Source of the DNA: an uncultured Christensenella sp.
GTDB taxonomy: Bacteria > Bacillota > Clostridia > Christensenellales > Borkfalkiaceae
DNA: 54,379 nucleotides
Direction: 5' to 3'
Assembly: GCA_910585705.1 (NCBI GenBank)
Contig: CAJUER010000001.1
Coordinates: forward strand, 1 to 54,379
Part shown: one piece after another, positions 6,692 to 15,793 of the stretch
Position numbering within the stretch: position 1 is the first letter of the stretch
Layout: every line of letters begins with the position of its first letter
Translations under genes and position numbers: made by a program
The notes under the pieces: generated by a model
What the model saw: only the letters and a program-made list of their open reading frames with translations
What the model was told of the DNA's origin: nothing
Databases searched by the model: none

Positions 6692-7210
6692 ATGTTAAAC
6701 GATAAAATTGCCGCATTATTAAACGACCAGGTCAATAAAGAACTGTATTCGGCTTATCTGTATCTCGACTTTGCAAATTATTATGCCGACGAAGGATTAG
6801 ACGGCTTTGCTCATTGGTACGAAATCCAGGCTCAGGAAGAGCGCGACCACGCAATGATGATCCGCCGTTATTTAATCGACAACGGCGTGCGCGTCACTTT
6901 CGATAAAATAGCCAAGCCCGACAAGATTTTTAAAGAGCATATCGACCCGTTGAACGCAGGTTACGAACACGAGCAGTATGTGACCTCGCTAATAAATAAT
7001 ATCTATTCGCACGCTTTTAACCTCAAAGATTTCAAGACTATGCAGTTTTTGGATTGGTTCATCAAAGAACAGGGCGAGGAAGAAAAGAACGCCGAAGACC
7101 AGATAAAAAAGATGAAGATGTTCGGATATGACGCGAAAGGACTTTACGCTTTGAATCAGGAGCTTGCGGCGCGCGTATATACGCCGTCCCAAACTGGTCC
7201 CGCAATGTAA
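6692..7210 (+). CDS. ftnA: Non-haem bacterial ferritin
   Basis: The 172-residue protein matches bacterial ferritin along its full length. The ferroxidase ligands are all present at the same numbering as in E. coli FtnA: E17, E50, H53, E94, Q127 and E130. It should assemble into a 24-subunit cage, oxidise ferrous iron with oxygen or peroxide, and store ferric mineral in the cytoplasm. In an anaerobe it also detoxifies oxygen and iron. The ATG is preceded by GGAGG. It is a single-gene transcript with its own promoter and a strong terminator at 7227-7255. No methionine haem ligand pattern of bacterioferritin is seen. Confidence 0.95.
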   Translation: MLNDKIAALLNDQVNKELYSAYLYLDFANYYADEGLDGFAHWYEIQAQEERDHAMMIRRYLIDNGVRVTFDKIAKPDKIFKEHIDPLNAGYEHEQYVTSLINNIYSHAFNLKDFKTMQFLDWFIKEQGEEEKNAEDQIKKMKMFGYDAKGLYALNQELAARVYTPSQTGPAM

Positions 7211-7226
7211 AAACATCGCTATTAAA

Positions 7227-7255
7227 GCCGCCGTTAGAATACGGCGGCCTTTTTA
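7227..7255 (+). terminator. Intrinsic terminator after ferritin
   Basis: GCCGCCGT (7227-7234) pairs with ACGGCGGC (7241-7248), followed by CTTTTT. This is a short, GC-rich, textbook terminator. Confidence 0.9.
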
Positions 7256-7280
7256 AATTGTTATACGGTTTATGCCGATA

Positions 7281-7309
7281 TTGACATTTTTTGCAAAATG
7301 GTATATAAT
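7281..7309 (+). promoter_or_regulatory. Consensus housekeeping promoter
   Basis: TTGACA (7281-7286) and TATAAT (7304-7309) are separated by exactly 17 bp, a perfect vegetative promoter for the LOG and phosphatase genes. The untranslated leader is about 27 bases and carries a GGAGC ribosome site. Confidence 0.9.
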
Positions 7310-7341
7310 AATTAAGTGACTACAATTAAAACGGAGCAGTA

Positions 7342-7926
7342 ATGAAGATTTGTGTTTTCGGCGCGGCAAGCGCGCATATCGACAATATATATATAAGAGC
7401 AGTGGAAGAGCTGGGCGAAAAAATGGCAAAGCGCGGACATTCGCTTGTCTTCGGTGCGGGTGCAACCGGTCTTATGGGTGCGGCGGCGCGCGGAGTTAAG
7501 CGCGGAGGCGGTAAAATTCACGGCGTTATTCCCGATTTCTTCCGCGACGAGGAAGTGGAAGCCATTTACGAGGGCTGCGATAAAATCACCTATACCGAGA
7601 ATATGTCCGAGCGGAAAAGAGTAATGGAGGATGAAGCCGACGCCTTTATCATAACGCCCGGCGGTATAGGCACGTTCGAAGAGTTTTTCGAAGTGCTTAC
7701 GTTAAAACAGCTCGGCCGTCACGACAAGCCTATGGCTATTTTAAATATAAACGGCTATTACGACGATTTGGAAAAGTTTATGCAAAGCGTTGCGCAAAAA
7801 AAGTTCATCACTTTCAAGTGTTATGAAATGTACAGCTATTTCAACGGTACGGACGAAATTCTCGACTATATCGAAAGTTACAAGCCGCAGGGCACGGCTT
7901 GGCAAAAACTTAAAATAGGGGACTGA
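7342..7926 (+). CDS. LOG family protein (TIGR00730-type phosphoribohydrolase)
   Basis: The 194-residue Rossmann-fold protein has the family motif PGGIGTFEEFFE at about residues 112-123, plus the nucleotide-binding GAGATGLMGAAARG. LOG proteins hydrolyse nucleoside 5'-monophosphates (cytokinin riboside monophosphate in plants, AMP-like substrates in bacteria) to base and ribose 5-phosphate. It is driven by a consensus promoter and followed one base later by a phosphatase gene, so the two are co-translated. Many bacterial members were earlier called lysine decarboxylases by mistake; nothing here supports that activity. Confidence 0.9.
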   Translation: MKICVFGAASAHIDNIYIRAVEELGEKMAKRGHSLVFGAGATGLMGAAARGVKRGGGKIHGVIPDFFRDEEVEAIYEGCDKITYTENMSERKRVMEDEADAFIITPGGIGTFEEFFEVLTLKQLGRHDKPMAILNINGYYDDLEKFMQSVAQKKFITFKCYEMYSYFNGTDEILDYIESYKPQGTAWQKLKIGD

Positions 7927-7927
7927 T

Positions 7928-8413
7928 ATGATAAACGTGGCTTTCGTATGTTTGGGCAACATTTGCCGTTCCCCCGTTGCCGAACTTGTTTTTAAAAATA
8001 TGACGGAGGAAAGGGGGCTGGCGCACAGCTTCCGCATTTCTTCGTTCGGAACTTCCGACTGCGAGGAGGGTTCCGACATTTATCCCCCTGCAAAGCGCAC
8101 GCTCATCATACACGGTATTGCAGGCAACCATAAAGCGCGGCAGATAAGTTTGCAGGACGTCATAAACAATGATTATATCCTTGTGATGGATTCGGACAAT
8201 CTTCTCGATCTGTTGCGCCTGACGGGCGGCGAGTTCGGCGAAAAAATTTACAAGCTGTGCTCGTTTACCGAAAGTCCGCGCGACGTTGCCGACCCTTGGT
8301 ACACGCGCGACTTCGAAAAGGCTTACGCCGATATAGAGGAGGGGTGCAGGGCTTTCCTTGAATATTTGTTGAAAGAGAAGTCCGCCGCGTTTTCCTACGA
8401 TAAACGCCATTGA
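7928..8413 (+). CDS. Low-molecular-weight protein-tyrosine phosphatase
   Basis: The 161-residue protein has the catalytic loop VCLGNICRSP with nucleophile C8 and R14, and the general acid in VADPWY (D122). This is the low-molecular-weight phosphatase fold shared with arsenate reductases. The usual bacterial roles are dephosphorylating tyrosine kinases of capsule synthesis or arginine phosphate (YwlE type). The residue after C8xxxx is I12, whereas arginine phosphatases usually have T there, so a tyrosine phosphatase is more likely. It is in an operon with the LOG gene; the target is not obvious from context, although a polysaccharide locus lies 30 kb away. Confidence 0.9.
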   Translation: MINVAFVCLGNICRSPVAELVFKNMTEERGLAHSFRISSFGTSDCEEGSDIYPPAKRTLIIHGIAGNHKARQISLQDVINNDYILVMDSDNLLDLLRLTGGEFGEKIYKLCSFTESPRDVADPWYTRDFEKAYADIEEGCRAFLEYLLKEKSAAFSYDKRH

Positions 8414-8436
8414 TTTTTGTTTACATATAAAATAAA

Positions 8437-8465
8437 GCGGCACGCGCATTTTATGCGCGTGCCGC
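8437..8465. terminator. Bidirectional terminator hairpin
   Basis: GCGGCACGCGCA (8437-8448) pairs perfectly with TGCGCGTGCCGC (8454-8465) around a TTTTA loop. It lies between the convergent phosphatase and DegV genes and should stop both transcripts. Confidence 0.85.
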
Positions 8466-8482
8466 GTTTAATATCTTTAATT

Positions 8483-9427
8483 TCAAATTTTCTGTGCGGC
8501 GGTTTTTTTGCGGCTTGATGCCTTCTCGGTTGCCGCGCTTCCGCGTCTGTCCTTGCCCATAAAGAAAAGCGCAATCGTTCCGGGACCTACATGCGTGCCC
8601 GTACACATATCGTAGTACTCGATTACGACTTCCTTCGCGCCGCGTTCTTTTACCATTTCGGCAAGCTTTTCGGCGTCTTCCAAACTGTCGCAGTGGGTTA
8701 TGGCAACAGTCTGATTTTCGGGGTTCTCAACGTTAGAGGTAAACGAGTTTGCGAGATACTCCAACGCCTTCTTTCTTCCGCGCTCCTTTGCGGTGAAAGT
8801 AAGCTTCGCAGGCGAGCCGCCGTCCGCTCTTATAATGGGTTTGATGTTTAAAAGCGTTCCCGCTATTGCGAGAGTGGTGGAAATTCTTCCGCCTCTGCGC
8901 AGATATTTCAAATCGTTCACGGTAACGTAAGCGTTTAACTTGTACTTGTTTTCTTCAATCCATTTTGCGCAAGCGTCTATGCTTTCGCCCATATCGCGCA
9001 GGTTCGCGGCTTTAACGGCAAGCAACCCCTCGCCGAGCGAAGCGTTTGCACTGTCTACTACTACGAGCTTGCATTTGGGGTAAAGGTTTTTCAGCTCCTT
9101 CTGTGCCTGTAACGCCTGGTTGTGCGTTCCGCTTATTCCCGAAGAAATGGTTATAAGTAAAACGTCCTTTCCCTGTTCCATAGAAGGGGATACCGCTTTA
9201 ATAATCGATGCTTGCGACACGAGCGAGGTTTTAATCTCTGCGCCCTTAGTCATATTCTCATAAAATTCTTTTGCCTTTGCCGAAAAGGGCTTGCCTTCTT
9301 CGTGGCAGAGAACTTCTTCGCCGTTTACAAGACAGGTGTAGGATATAACGCCTATCCGATTGGAGGTTATCATTTCGTCGGTCAGGTTTGCCGCCGAGTC
9401 TGCGAAGATATCAAATTCTTTATTCAT
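8483..9427 (-). CDS. DegV family fatty-acid-binding protein
   Basis: The 314-residue protein starts with the DegV signature (IFADSAANLTDEMI) and keeps the family core (TISSGISGTHNQALQA, LKYLRRGGRIS, HVGPGTIALFFMGKDRR). DegV/FakB proteins bind a fatty acid and present it to the kinase FakA for phosphorylation and phospholipid synthesis. No FakA is in the window. After the core, about 20 extra residues form a basic, serine- and lysine-rich tail (EKASSRKKTAAQK). A GGAGA ribosome site precedes the start. The gene is a single leftward transcript ending at the hairpin at 8437-8465. Confidence 0.92.
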   Translation of the reverse strand: MNKEFDIFADSAANLTDEMITSNRIGVISYTCLVNGEEVLCHEEGKPFSAKAKEFYENMTKGAEIKTSLVSQASIIKAVSPSMEQGKDVLLITISSGISGTHNQALQAQKELKNLYPKCKLVVVDSANASLGEGLLAVKAANLRDMGESIDACAKWIEENKYKLNAYVTVNDLKYLRRGGRISTTLAIAGTLLNIKPIIRADGGSPAKLTFTAKERGRKKALEYLANSFTSNVENPENQTVAITHCDSLEDAEKLAEMVKERGAKEVVIEYYDMCTGTHVGPGTIALFFMGKDRRGSAATEKASSRKKTAAQKI

Positions 9428-9600
9428 TTTCGTCTCCTTGAAATAACGTCTTGTGCCTTATATTGAAAACGCATTGCGCGTCTATATATATATTATCCCA
9501 CAAAGCCGATAATTTCAACCCTTTACGCACAAATTTCTCTCCACATTTTAAAGTCCGCCGTAAACTGATAAAAAAACCGACTCTACCGCAAAAATTTCAC

Positions 9601-9665
9601 ACTCTACTCACAGTAGAGTTTAATTTTTACTTGTTTTTTAAGCGCTTTTGTGGTATAATTCCGAT
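9601..9665 (+). promoter_or_regulatory. Operator and leaderless promoter of the XRE gene
   Basis: ACTCTACT (9601-9608) and AGTAGAGT (9612-9619) form an inverted repeat, with a further ACTCTAC half-site at 9580-9586. TTGTTT (9631-9636) and TATAAT (9654-9659) are 17 bp apart. Only six bases separate the -10 box from the ATG at 9666, so the expected transcription start is the A of the start codon. Confidence 0.65.
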
Positions 9666-10274
9666 ATGGACGAATTAAAGCAAACAATAGCTAACAATTT
9701 GATCGAGCTGCGTACTCAGGCAAAGCTTACCCAGTTGCAGCTTGCGGAAATGCTTAACTATTCCGATAAAGCCGTATCCAAATGGGAGCGGGGAGAAGCT
9801 ATTCCCGATTTGCGCGTTTTAATTCAGCTTGCGGAAATTTACCATATAACGGTCGACGATATAATTTCCCCGCCGACGCCTAAAAAGTCGGTTAGACCGA
9901 AAATGAATATCGGCAAAAAGAGGCTTCTTATAAGTCTTTTGACGACGGGGCTTGTGTGGTTCATCGCTACGGGAATTTTTATGATATTCTACTTTATTCC
10001 CACAACGGAAAAACACGCATATCTTACGTTCGTGTTTGCGCCGTTCGCAATGGCTATCCCGCTTATAGTTTATTCCGCGCGCTGGGGAAACTGGATTACG
10101 AATATCGTTACGTGTTCGCTTTTGATATGGGCGGCGGCGGTTATATTCCACGTATTCGTAATTGCGTTTACGGAGTTTTATAAAATATATTTCATTTATA
10201 TTGTTGCAGGCGTTTTCGAGGTTTTAATAGTGCTGTGGTTCACGTTAAAGCACGTTTCCAAACGCAGAAAATAA
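9666..10274 (+). CDS. Membrane-bound XRE family regulator
   Basis: The 202-residue protein has an N-terminal helix-turn-helix of the XRE type (LTQLQLAEMLNYSDKAVSKW, about residues 21-40). A short linker leads to four hydrophobic segments in residues 84-198, so the DNA-binding domain is tethered to the membrane. I start at ATG 9666; the upstream TTG overlaps the -10 box. There is no ribosome site and the promoter geometry predicts a leaderless mRNA. An inverted repeat upstream is a candidate operator. It is 12 bases upstream of gltX, possibly co-transcribed. Such regulators often sense envelope state; the targets are unknown. Confidence 0.85.
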   Translation: MDELKQTIANNLIELRTQAKLTQLQLAEMLNYSDKAVSKWERGEAIPDLRVLIQLAEIYHITVDDIISPPTPKKSVRPKMNIGKKRLLISLLTTGLVWFIATGIFMIFYFIPTTEKHAYLTFVFAPFAMAIPLIVYSARWGNWITNIVTCSLLIWAAAVIFHVFVIAFTEFYKIYFIYIVAGVFEVLIVLWFTLKHVSKRRK

Positions 10275-10286
10275 GAGGTTGATATT

Positions 10287-11933
10287 ATGGATTTGAACAA
10301 ACTTGCTTCCGCATTGATTACGGACGACGATTTGCTTCCTTGCGAAGAATACGAAAAAATTTATCCCGAACGCGTTAAAGGCGAAAAGGCGGAGGTCACC
10401 CGTCTTGCGCCCTCGCCGACGGGCTTTATCCATCTCGGCAATTTGTATTCCGCACTTGCGGACGAACGTTGCGCCCATACCACCGACGGTGTGTTTTATC
10501 TGAGAATAGAGGACACCGACGAGAAGAGAAAGGTGGACGGCGCGGTTGAAAGCGTGATTCGCTCATTGAAGTATTTCGGCATAGATTTTGACGAGGGCGC
10601 GGAAATAAATTCGCCCCTGAACAATTACGGCCCTTACTATCAGCGCCAACGCGCAAAAATTTACCGCGCGTTCGTAAAGCGGCTCATTTCGCTCGGGCTT
10701 GCATATCCCTGTTTCTGTACGGAGGACGAATTGAACGCCGTGCGCGAGGTGCAGACCGCAGAAAAAAAGATTACGGGCTATTACGGCGAATATGCGAAGT
10801 GCCGCAATCTTTCCGAAGAGCAAATTTACAAAAATTTGGCGGAAGGCAAGCCTTACGTCATACGCCTCAAATCACAGGGCAGTACGGATAACAAAATCAA
10901 CTTCCGCGACGAAATAAAGGGCGAGGTTACCGTTACGGAAAACGACCAGGACGTGGTAATTTTAAAGTCGGACGGTATACCCACTTACCACTTTGCACAC
11001 GCGATAGACGACCATTTTATGCGCACCACGCTTGTAATTCGCGGCGAAGAATGGCTGTCAAGTCTGCCCGTGCATTTAGAGCTTCATAAAGTGCTCGGCT
11101 TCAAGCCGCCGCGCTACGCGCATACTTGCTCGCTTATGAAAATGGACGGCGACACAAAGCGCAAGCTTTCAAAGCGAAAGGACCCTGAGCTTTCTTTGGA
11201 CTATTACAGAAAGGCGGGCTACTTCCCCAAAGCCGTAGTAAAGTATCTTATGACCATTTTAAACTCCGATTTCGAGGAATGGTCGTTAAAGAACCCCGAC
11301 GCGGATTACCGCGAGTTCAAATTCAGAATAGGAAAGATGGGAAAGAGCGGGGCGCTGTTCGATTTGGATAAGCTGAACGACGTTTCGCGCACGGAAATTT
11401 CAAAGCTTTCCGAACGCGAGTGCTTTGAATTTTTGAACGAGTGGGTGAGCGAATTCGGCACGGATAAGGACAGAGAGCATTTTAAAGATAAAGAGTATAT
11501 TATAAAAGTGTTGGCTTTGATAATGGGCGTGGGCGGAAAGAAGAGAAGGAAGGACATCGAGCGCGCCGAACAGGGCGTAAGGCTTATCGACTATTTCTTC
11601 GACGATACTTTTACACCCGAATATTCTTTCCGCTTCGACGACAGAACCGTGAACTGCGTGCTTGACGTATTCTCGGATATGTACGACCCTGAGGACGACA
11701 ATACGGTATGGTTTGCAAAAGTCAAATCAATCGCGCCCCTCATAGGCTTTGCAAGTGAAACGTCGGATTACAAAGCGCACCCCGAAAATTACAAGGGCAG
11801 CGTTTCGGACATAGCGGAAATTCTGCGCGTAGCCGTAACGGGCATGCCCAATTCCCCCGACCTGTGCACGATTATGCGCATTCTCGGCAAAGAGCGTTCG
11901 ATCAAACGTCTGTACGCCGCAAGGCGCGCGTAA
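10287..11933 (+). CDS. gltX: Glutamate--tRNA ligase
   Basis: This class I aminoacyl-tRNA synthetase has 548 residues. The HIGH-type motif appears in APSPTGFIHLGNLYSAL, and the KMSKS-type loop is KLSKRKDPE at about residue 292. The enzyme charges tRNA-Glu in the cytoplasm, and in organisms lacking GlnRS it also charges tRNA-Gln before GatCAB. The length exceeds the usual 470-490 residues; the extra sequence is mostly in the C-terminal anticodon-binding half and a 35-residue N-terminal extension. Long forms of this kind exist in Clostridia. No T-box is seen upstream. It is followed 12 bases later by a membrane-protein gene. Confidence 0.93.
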   Translation: MDLNKLASALITDDDLLPCEEYEKIYPERVKGEKAEVTRLAPSPTGFIHLGNLYSALADERCAHTTDGVFYLRIEDTDEKRKVDGAVESVIRSLKYFGIDFDEGAEINSPLNNYGPYYQRQRAKIYRAFVKRLISLGLAYPCFCTEDELNAVREVQTAEKKITGYYGEYAKCRNLSEEQIYKNLAEGKPYVIRLKSQGSTDNKINFRDEIKGEVTVTENDQDVVILKSDGIPTYHFAHAIDDHFMRTTLVIRGEEWLSSLPVHLELHKVLGFKPPRYAHTCSLMKMDGDTKRKLSKRKDPELSLDYYRKAGYFPKAVVKYLMTILNSDFEEWSLKNPDADYREFKFRIGKMGKSGALFDLDKLNDVSRTEISKLSERECFEFLNEWVSEFGTDKDREHFKDKEYIIKVLALIMGVGGKKRRKDIERAEQGVRLIDYFFDDTFTPEYSFRFDDRTVNCVLDVFSDMYDPEDDNTVWFAKVKSIAPLIGFASETSDYKAHPENYKGSVSDIAEILRVAVTGMPNSPDLCTIMRILGKERSIKRLYAARRA

Positions 11934-11945
11934 ACGGAGTACGCT

Positions 11946-12668
11946 ATGAACTTTGTTGACGCCTTGCTTACCGCCGCGTTTCTGTTTTTTATCGGCAGTA
12001 CGCTGGGCTGGTGCATAGAGGTGGTTTTCAGAAGATTATTCACCGCCAAAAAGTGGATAAATCCCGGTTTCCTTACAGGTCCGTATCTTCCGCTTTACGG
12101 CTTCGGAACGGTCGGACTTTTCACTATTTCGCTTATTCCGATAGATACGGGAATGTACTGGCTTGACAGTATTATAATAATCCTCATTATGGGCAACGCA
12201 ATGACGCTCATAGAATATATCGCAGGGCTTATTTTTATTAAAGGACTGAAAATAAAACTATGGGATTATTCGAACAGATTTGCGAACATACAGGGCATAA
12301 TCTGTCCGCTGTTTTCAGCGCTGTGGATGCTTGTCGGCGCGTTCTTCTATTTCGTTATTTCGCCGTATTGCATAGAGGCGGTCGTTTGGTTTGTTAATCA
12401 CATTGCTTTTGCGTTTTTCGTCGGTTTGTTTTTCGGGGTGTTCTTAATCGACTTCGGACATTCCATAAATATCACCGCAAAAATCACTTCGTTTGCAAAG
12501 AAACACAACATAATAGTTTCGTTTGAAAAACTCAAGGAAAACATAAAGGACAAAAAGGAAAGGGCAGGCAAAAAGGCGAACTTTGTTTTTCCGTTTAACT
12601 CTTCCGAGCCGCTTACAACCGAACTTGACGACTATAAAAAGGACGGCAAACAAGAGGATAACCCGTAA
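11946..12668 (+). CDS. CmpB-type putative ABC transporter permease (PF06541-like)
   Basis: The 240-residue integral membrane protein begins with the family pattern FFIGSTLGWCIEVVFRRLF and GFLTGPYLPLYGFG. About five hydrophobic segments follow, then a charged cytoplasmic tail from about residue 185. Proteins of this family are annotated as putative permeases, often near an ABC ATPase, but transport has not been well established. Here a fused MacB-like ABC transporter starts 125 bases downstream from its own promoter. It follows gltX by 12 bases and may be co-transcribed with it. Confidence 0.8.
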   Translation: MNFVDALLTAAFLFFIGSTLGWCIEVVFRRLFTAKKWINPGFLTGPYLPLYGFGTVGLFTISLIPIDTGMYWLDSIIIILIMGNAMTLIEYIAGLIFIKGLKIKLWDYSNRFANIQGIICPLFSALWMLVGAFFYFVISPYCIEAVVWFVNHIAFAFFVGLFFGVFLIDFGHSINITAKITSFAKKHNIIVSFEKLKENIKDKKERAGKKANFVFPFNSSEPLTTELDDYKKDGKQEDNP

Positions 12669-12733
12669 TAAGTTTTTTGTGTGAAAGATATTAAAAATTA
12701 CGCTAAAAAACCGTAAGGCTGTCGGCGGTTTGT

Positions 12734-12762
12734 TTGACAACGGAAAATCAAAACAGTAAACT
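12734..12762 (+). promoter_or_regulatory. Promoter of the MacB-like transporter
   Basis: TTGACA (12734-12739) and TAAACT (12757-12762) are 17 bp apart, about 32 bases before the ATG at 12794. An AAGGATCG ribosome site follows. Confidence 0.6.
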
Positions 12763-12793
12763 TGTTTTAATAAAATTTATATAAGGATCGAAA

Positions 12794-15619
12794 ATGCTTA
12801 AATTAGTTGACGTTAAAAAGGAATACTACGCAGGCGGTGAAACCGTCCACGCTTTGAAGGGCGTAAGTATTAACTTCCGTCGCAACGAGTTTGTTTCCAT
12901 TCTCGGCGCGTCGGGCTGCGGCAAAACTACTCTGCTGAACATTATCGGCGGACTTGACAAGTACACTTCGGGCGATTTGATTATCGACGGTACGAGTACC
13001 AAAGAGTACGGCGACAGGGATTGGGATACATACAGGAATCACTCCATAGGTTTCATTTTCCAAAGCTATCATCTCATTCCCCACCAAACGATTTTGCAGA
13101 ACGTAGAGCTTGCGCTTATGATTGCAGGCATAAGCAAGGAAGAGCGCAGACAGCGTGCTTTGGACGCTTTGACGAAGGTGGGCTTGCAGGACAAAATAAA
13201 CAACCGTCCCAACCAGCTTTCGGGCGGTCAGGCGCAAAGGGTTGCGATTGCCCGCGCGCTCATAAACGACCCCGAGATAGTGCTGGCTGACGAACCTACG
13301 GGTGCTCTCGATTCCAAGACGAGCGTTCAGATAATGGAGCTGTTGAAAGAAATTTCGAACGACAGGCTCGTAATTATGGTCACGCACAACCCCGAGCTTG
13401 CCGAACAGTATTCCACCCGAATAATCCGACTTCTCGACGGCGAAGTAATCGACGACACAAAGCCTTATTCCGACGTGGACGAAGCCGCCGATGTAAGCGC
13501 GGCTGCGGAAGCGAGGAAGCAAGCCGAAGAGGCGGAACTTGCCGAATTAGAGGCGCAAAGTGAGGCGCAGGACGGCAAAGCAAAAAAGAAAAAGGCAAGG
13601 CGCGTTAAGAAAAAAGCTTCCATGCCGCTTATTATGGCGTTCGGGCTTTCGCTTAAAAATCTGCTTTCCAAACGCAAAAGGACTGCTATGGTTTCCATTG
13701 CGGGAAGTATAGGCATTATAGGCGTTTCAATGGTTCTTGCCATTTCCGCCGGAGTAAGAAGTTACATACGCGAAATGGAAGACGATATGCTTTCGGGTTA
13801 CCCTGTGGCGATAGAGCAGACCTCGTTCGATTGGAGCGCGATTACCAACATAAACGCAACGCTTTCGAATGCGCCCGATATAACCAAACTCAAAGATAAA
13901 GTTTATGTGGATTCGCTTTTGCAGACTATGCTCGATATGGGCAACAACTTTATGTCGCAAAACAATCTTTCGGTAAATTACCTCGATTACGTTTCGAATA
14001 TGCCTGCGGAATATTACAACGTAATGCAGAACTCTTACGATTTCGATATAAACAACTATCTTTATACAGATTTTAAAGTAATAAGCGAAAACAGCCCCAC
14101 GAAGGACTTACCTGCCGATAAGGACGCAAGCAGTGAAGGCATTTCGCTAACCGCGCTCCGCTCGATGTATAAATCGATTCTCTTACAGGAAGACGATTAC
14201 AAGCATTATGCGTCGCTAATGGATAACTTTACGGGACTTTTGGAAATACCCGACAATCCCGACTACATACTTACGCAGTACGACGTAATCGCTACCGACG
14301 GCGAAATGACGGAAATGCAGGTAAAAGAAGCAATGCGCCAAAAGGACAGTATGATACTCGTCCTCGACGACGGATTTGTGGACGACCTCGATTTGGCTCA
14401 GTTTGCGTATTTCAGTCAGGAAGAGCTTCTGAACTACGCGTTTAAGGCGGCGGAAAACGGCAACTACGACCCGAATATCGGTATGATAGGAAGCGGCGGC
14501 AAGGACGACCCGCTCTACGACGAATCGACGGGAAGCGGCGGACTTAACTACGGCTATTTCTTCGATAAGACCTTTAAATTCTATCCCAACGATACAATTT
14601 TTTCACCGACGGGCAATGTGTCCGACCCCGATAAACCTTTCTTTATTTACAATTCGTACAGTAAAGATTTTGCTTCGGAAGGCAGTTTCGATTTAGGCGT
14701 AAAAATTATTTTGCAGAAAAAGAGCAATGTATCTTACGGCTGTATCGACGGCGGACTTTACTATACCAAAGCATTGACGGACCATATTTTGGAGCAAGGC
14801 GCGCAAAGCTTGATTGCTAAGGTTCTGGAAAAGATGCCGAACAAAATGTTCAAAGAAATGCCTTACTCGTACGAGTATACATATTACAAGATAAACAACG
14901 GCGTGCGCACTTATTATAAGGAAGTTGCGACAGATAAATTTTCGCAGTCGGCGGGAATGATGGCAATGATGGGCGGGGGCGTTTCCTACTTCGTAACTCC
15001 CGCAATGGTCGCCGGTTCCGATTTGGCTACGACTGTAAGAATTTACCCCGTAGATTTTGACGCGAAGAACAGCATAACCGAATACCTCGACGGTTGGAAC
15101 GATATGTGCCGTGCGGGAAGTGAATACAACGGAATAGCTTTAAGCGACGCGGACGTTGTAAAATATACCGATACGGTCGGCATGATTATTTCGATGATCG
15201 ATTCGATGATTCAGATGGTAACCATCGCGCTTATCGCATTCACTGCGCTGTCGCTTATAGTGTCAACCGTAATGGTCGGAATTATAACCTACGTTTCGGT
15301 TGTAGAGCGAATAAAGGAAATAGGAATTTTACGTTCCGTCGGCGCAAGGAAAAAGGATATAAGGCGGTTATTCAATGCCGAAACTTTGATGATAGGTTTG
15401 GCGGCAGGCTTATTCGGAATTATTGTAACTTATATTGTTTCGATAGTGGTGAATTTGGTTGTTGCGGCTATCGCGCCCATTTCCGCGATTGCGGCGTTGC
15501 CTTGGTGGCAGGCGATAATTATGGTCGCGGTCAGCGTATTCTTAACGCTCGTTTCGGGACTTATCCCTGCGGCGGCAGCAGCAAAGAAGGACCCCGTTGT
15601 TGCACTGAGAACGGAATAA
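12794..15619 (+). CDS. Fused ABC transporter ATPase-permease (MacB/FtsX type)
   Basis: The 941-residue protein joins an ATPase of the LolD/MacB type to an FtsX-like permease. The Walker A motif is GASGCGKTT (about residues 38-46), the signature LSGGQAQRVAIARA, and Walker B with the D-loop is IVLADEPTGALDS. A charged linker (about 230-275, rich in A, E and K) leads to a first membrane helix near 294-316, a very large extracytoplasmic domain of about 450 residues, and three C-terminal helices. Members export peptides or antibiotics or transduce mechanical signals to the envelope; they do not act as classical channel pumps. It has its own promoter and terminator. Substrate unknown. Confidence 0.9.
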   Translation: MLKLVDVKKEYYAGGETVHALKGVSINFRRNEFVSILGASGCGKTTLLNIIGGLDKYTSGDLIIDGTSTKEYGDRDWDTYRNHSIGFIFQSYHLIPHQTILQNVELALMIAGISKEERRQRALDALTKVGLQDKINNRPNQLSGGQAQRVAIARALINDPEIVLADEPTGALDSKTSVQIMELLKEISNDRLVIMVTHNPELAEQYSTRIIRLLDGEVIDDTKPYSDVDEAADVSAAAEARKQAEEAELAELEAQSEAQDGKAKKKKARRVKKKASMPLIMAFGLSLKNLLSKRKRTAMVSIAGSIGIIGVSMVLAISAGVRSYIREMEDDMLSGYPVAIEQTSFDWSAITNINATLSNAPDITKLKDKVYVDSLLQTMLDMGNNFMSQNNLSVNYLDYVSNMPAEYYNVMQNSYDFDINNYLYTDFKVISENSPTKDLPADKDASSEGISLTALRSMYKSILLQEDDYKHYASLMDNFTGLLEIPDNPDYILTQYDVIATDGEMTEMQVKEAMRQKDSMILVLDDGFVDDLDLAQFAYFSQEELLNYAFKAAENGNYDPNIGMIGSGGKDDPLYDESTGSGGLNYGYFFDKTFKFYPNDTIFSPTGNVSDPDKPFFIYNSYSKDFASEGSFDLGVKIILQKKSNVSYGCIDGGLYYTKALTDHILEQGAQSLIAKVLEKMPNKMFKEMPYSYEYTYYKINNGVRTYYKEVATDKFSQSAGMMAMMGGGVSYFVTPAMVAGSDLATTVRIYPVDFDAKNSITEYLDGWNDMCRAGSEYNGIALSDADVVKYTDTVGMIISMIDSMIQMVTIALIAFTALSLIVSTVMVGIITYVSVVERIKEIGILRSVGARKKDIRRLFNAETLMIGLAAGLFGIIVTYIVSIVVNLVVAAIAPISAIAALPWWQAIIMVAVSVFLTLVSGLIPAAAAAKKDPVVALRTE

Positions 15620-15625
15620 AAAAAC

Positions 15626-15659
15626 AAAAAAGGCTTTCCCGACAAGGAAAGTCTTTTTT
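15626..15659 (+). terminator. Intrinsic terminator after the ABC transporter
   Basis: An A-run with AGGCTTTCC (15631-15639) pairs with GGAAAGTCT (15646-15654), followed by a T-run. One G-T pair interrupts an otherwise perfect stem. Confidence 0.85.
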
Positions 15660-15724
15660 AATTGACGAATGGTAAAAACACTTAAAATAACTTTTAAATT
15701 TTACAGATAAATACAAATAAACCG

Positions 15725-15753
15725 TTGACAGTTTTTTACCGTTATGTTAAAAT
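15725..15753 (+). promoter_or_regulatory. Promoter of the FMN-binding lipoprotein
   Basis: TTGACA (15725-15730) and TAAAAT (15748-15753) are 17 bp apart. The leader is about 34 bases with a GAGG ribosome site. Confidence 0.75.
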
Positions 15754-15793
15754 AATGTAGTAATAAATCTCATATAAAACAAAGAGGTAAAAT

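Noticed and set aside
9428..10286. Possible T-box leader controlling gltX
   Set aside because: The gap before gltX is 12 bases and the region before the XRE gene has no T-box consensus, only an inverted repeat and promoter.
15620..15793. Possible FMN riboswitch ahead of the flavin-related genes
   Set aside because: I looked for the conserved FMN-element boxes here and upstream of rnfC and apbE and saw none; ordinary promoters and short leaders are present instead.
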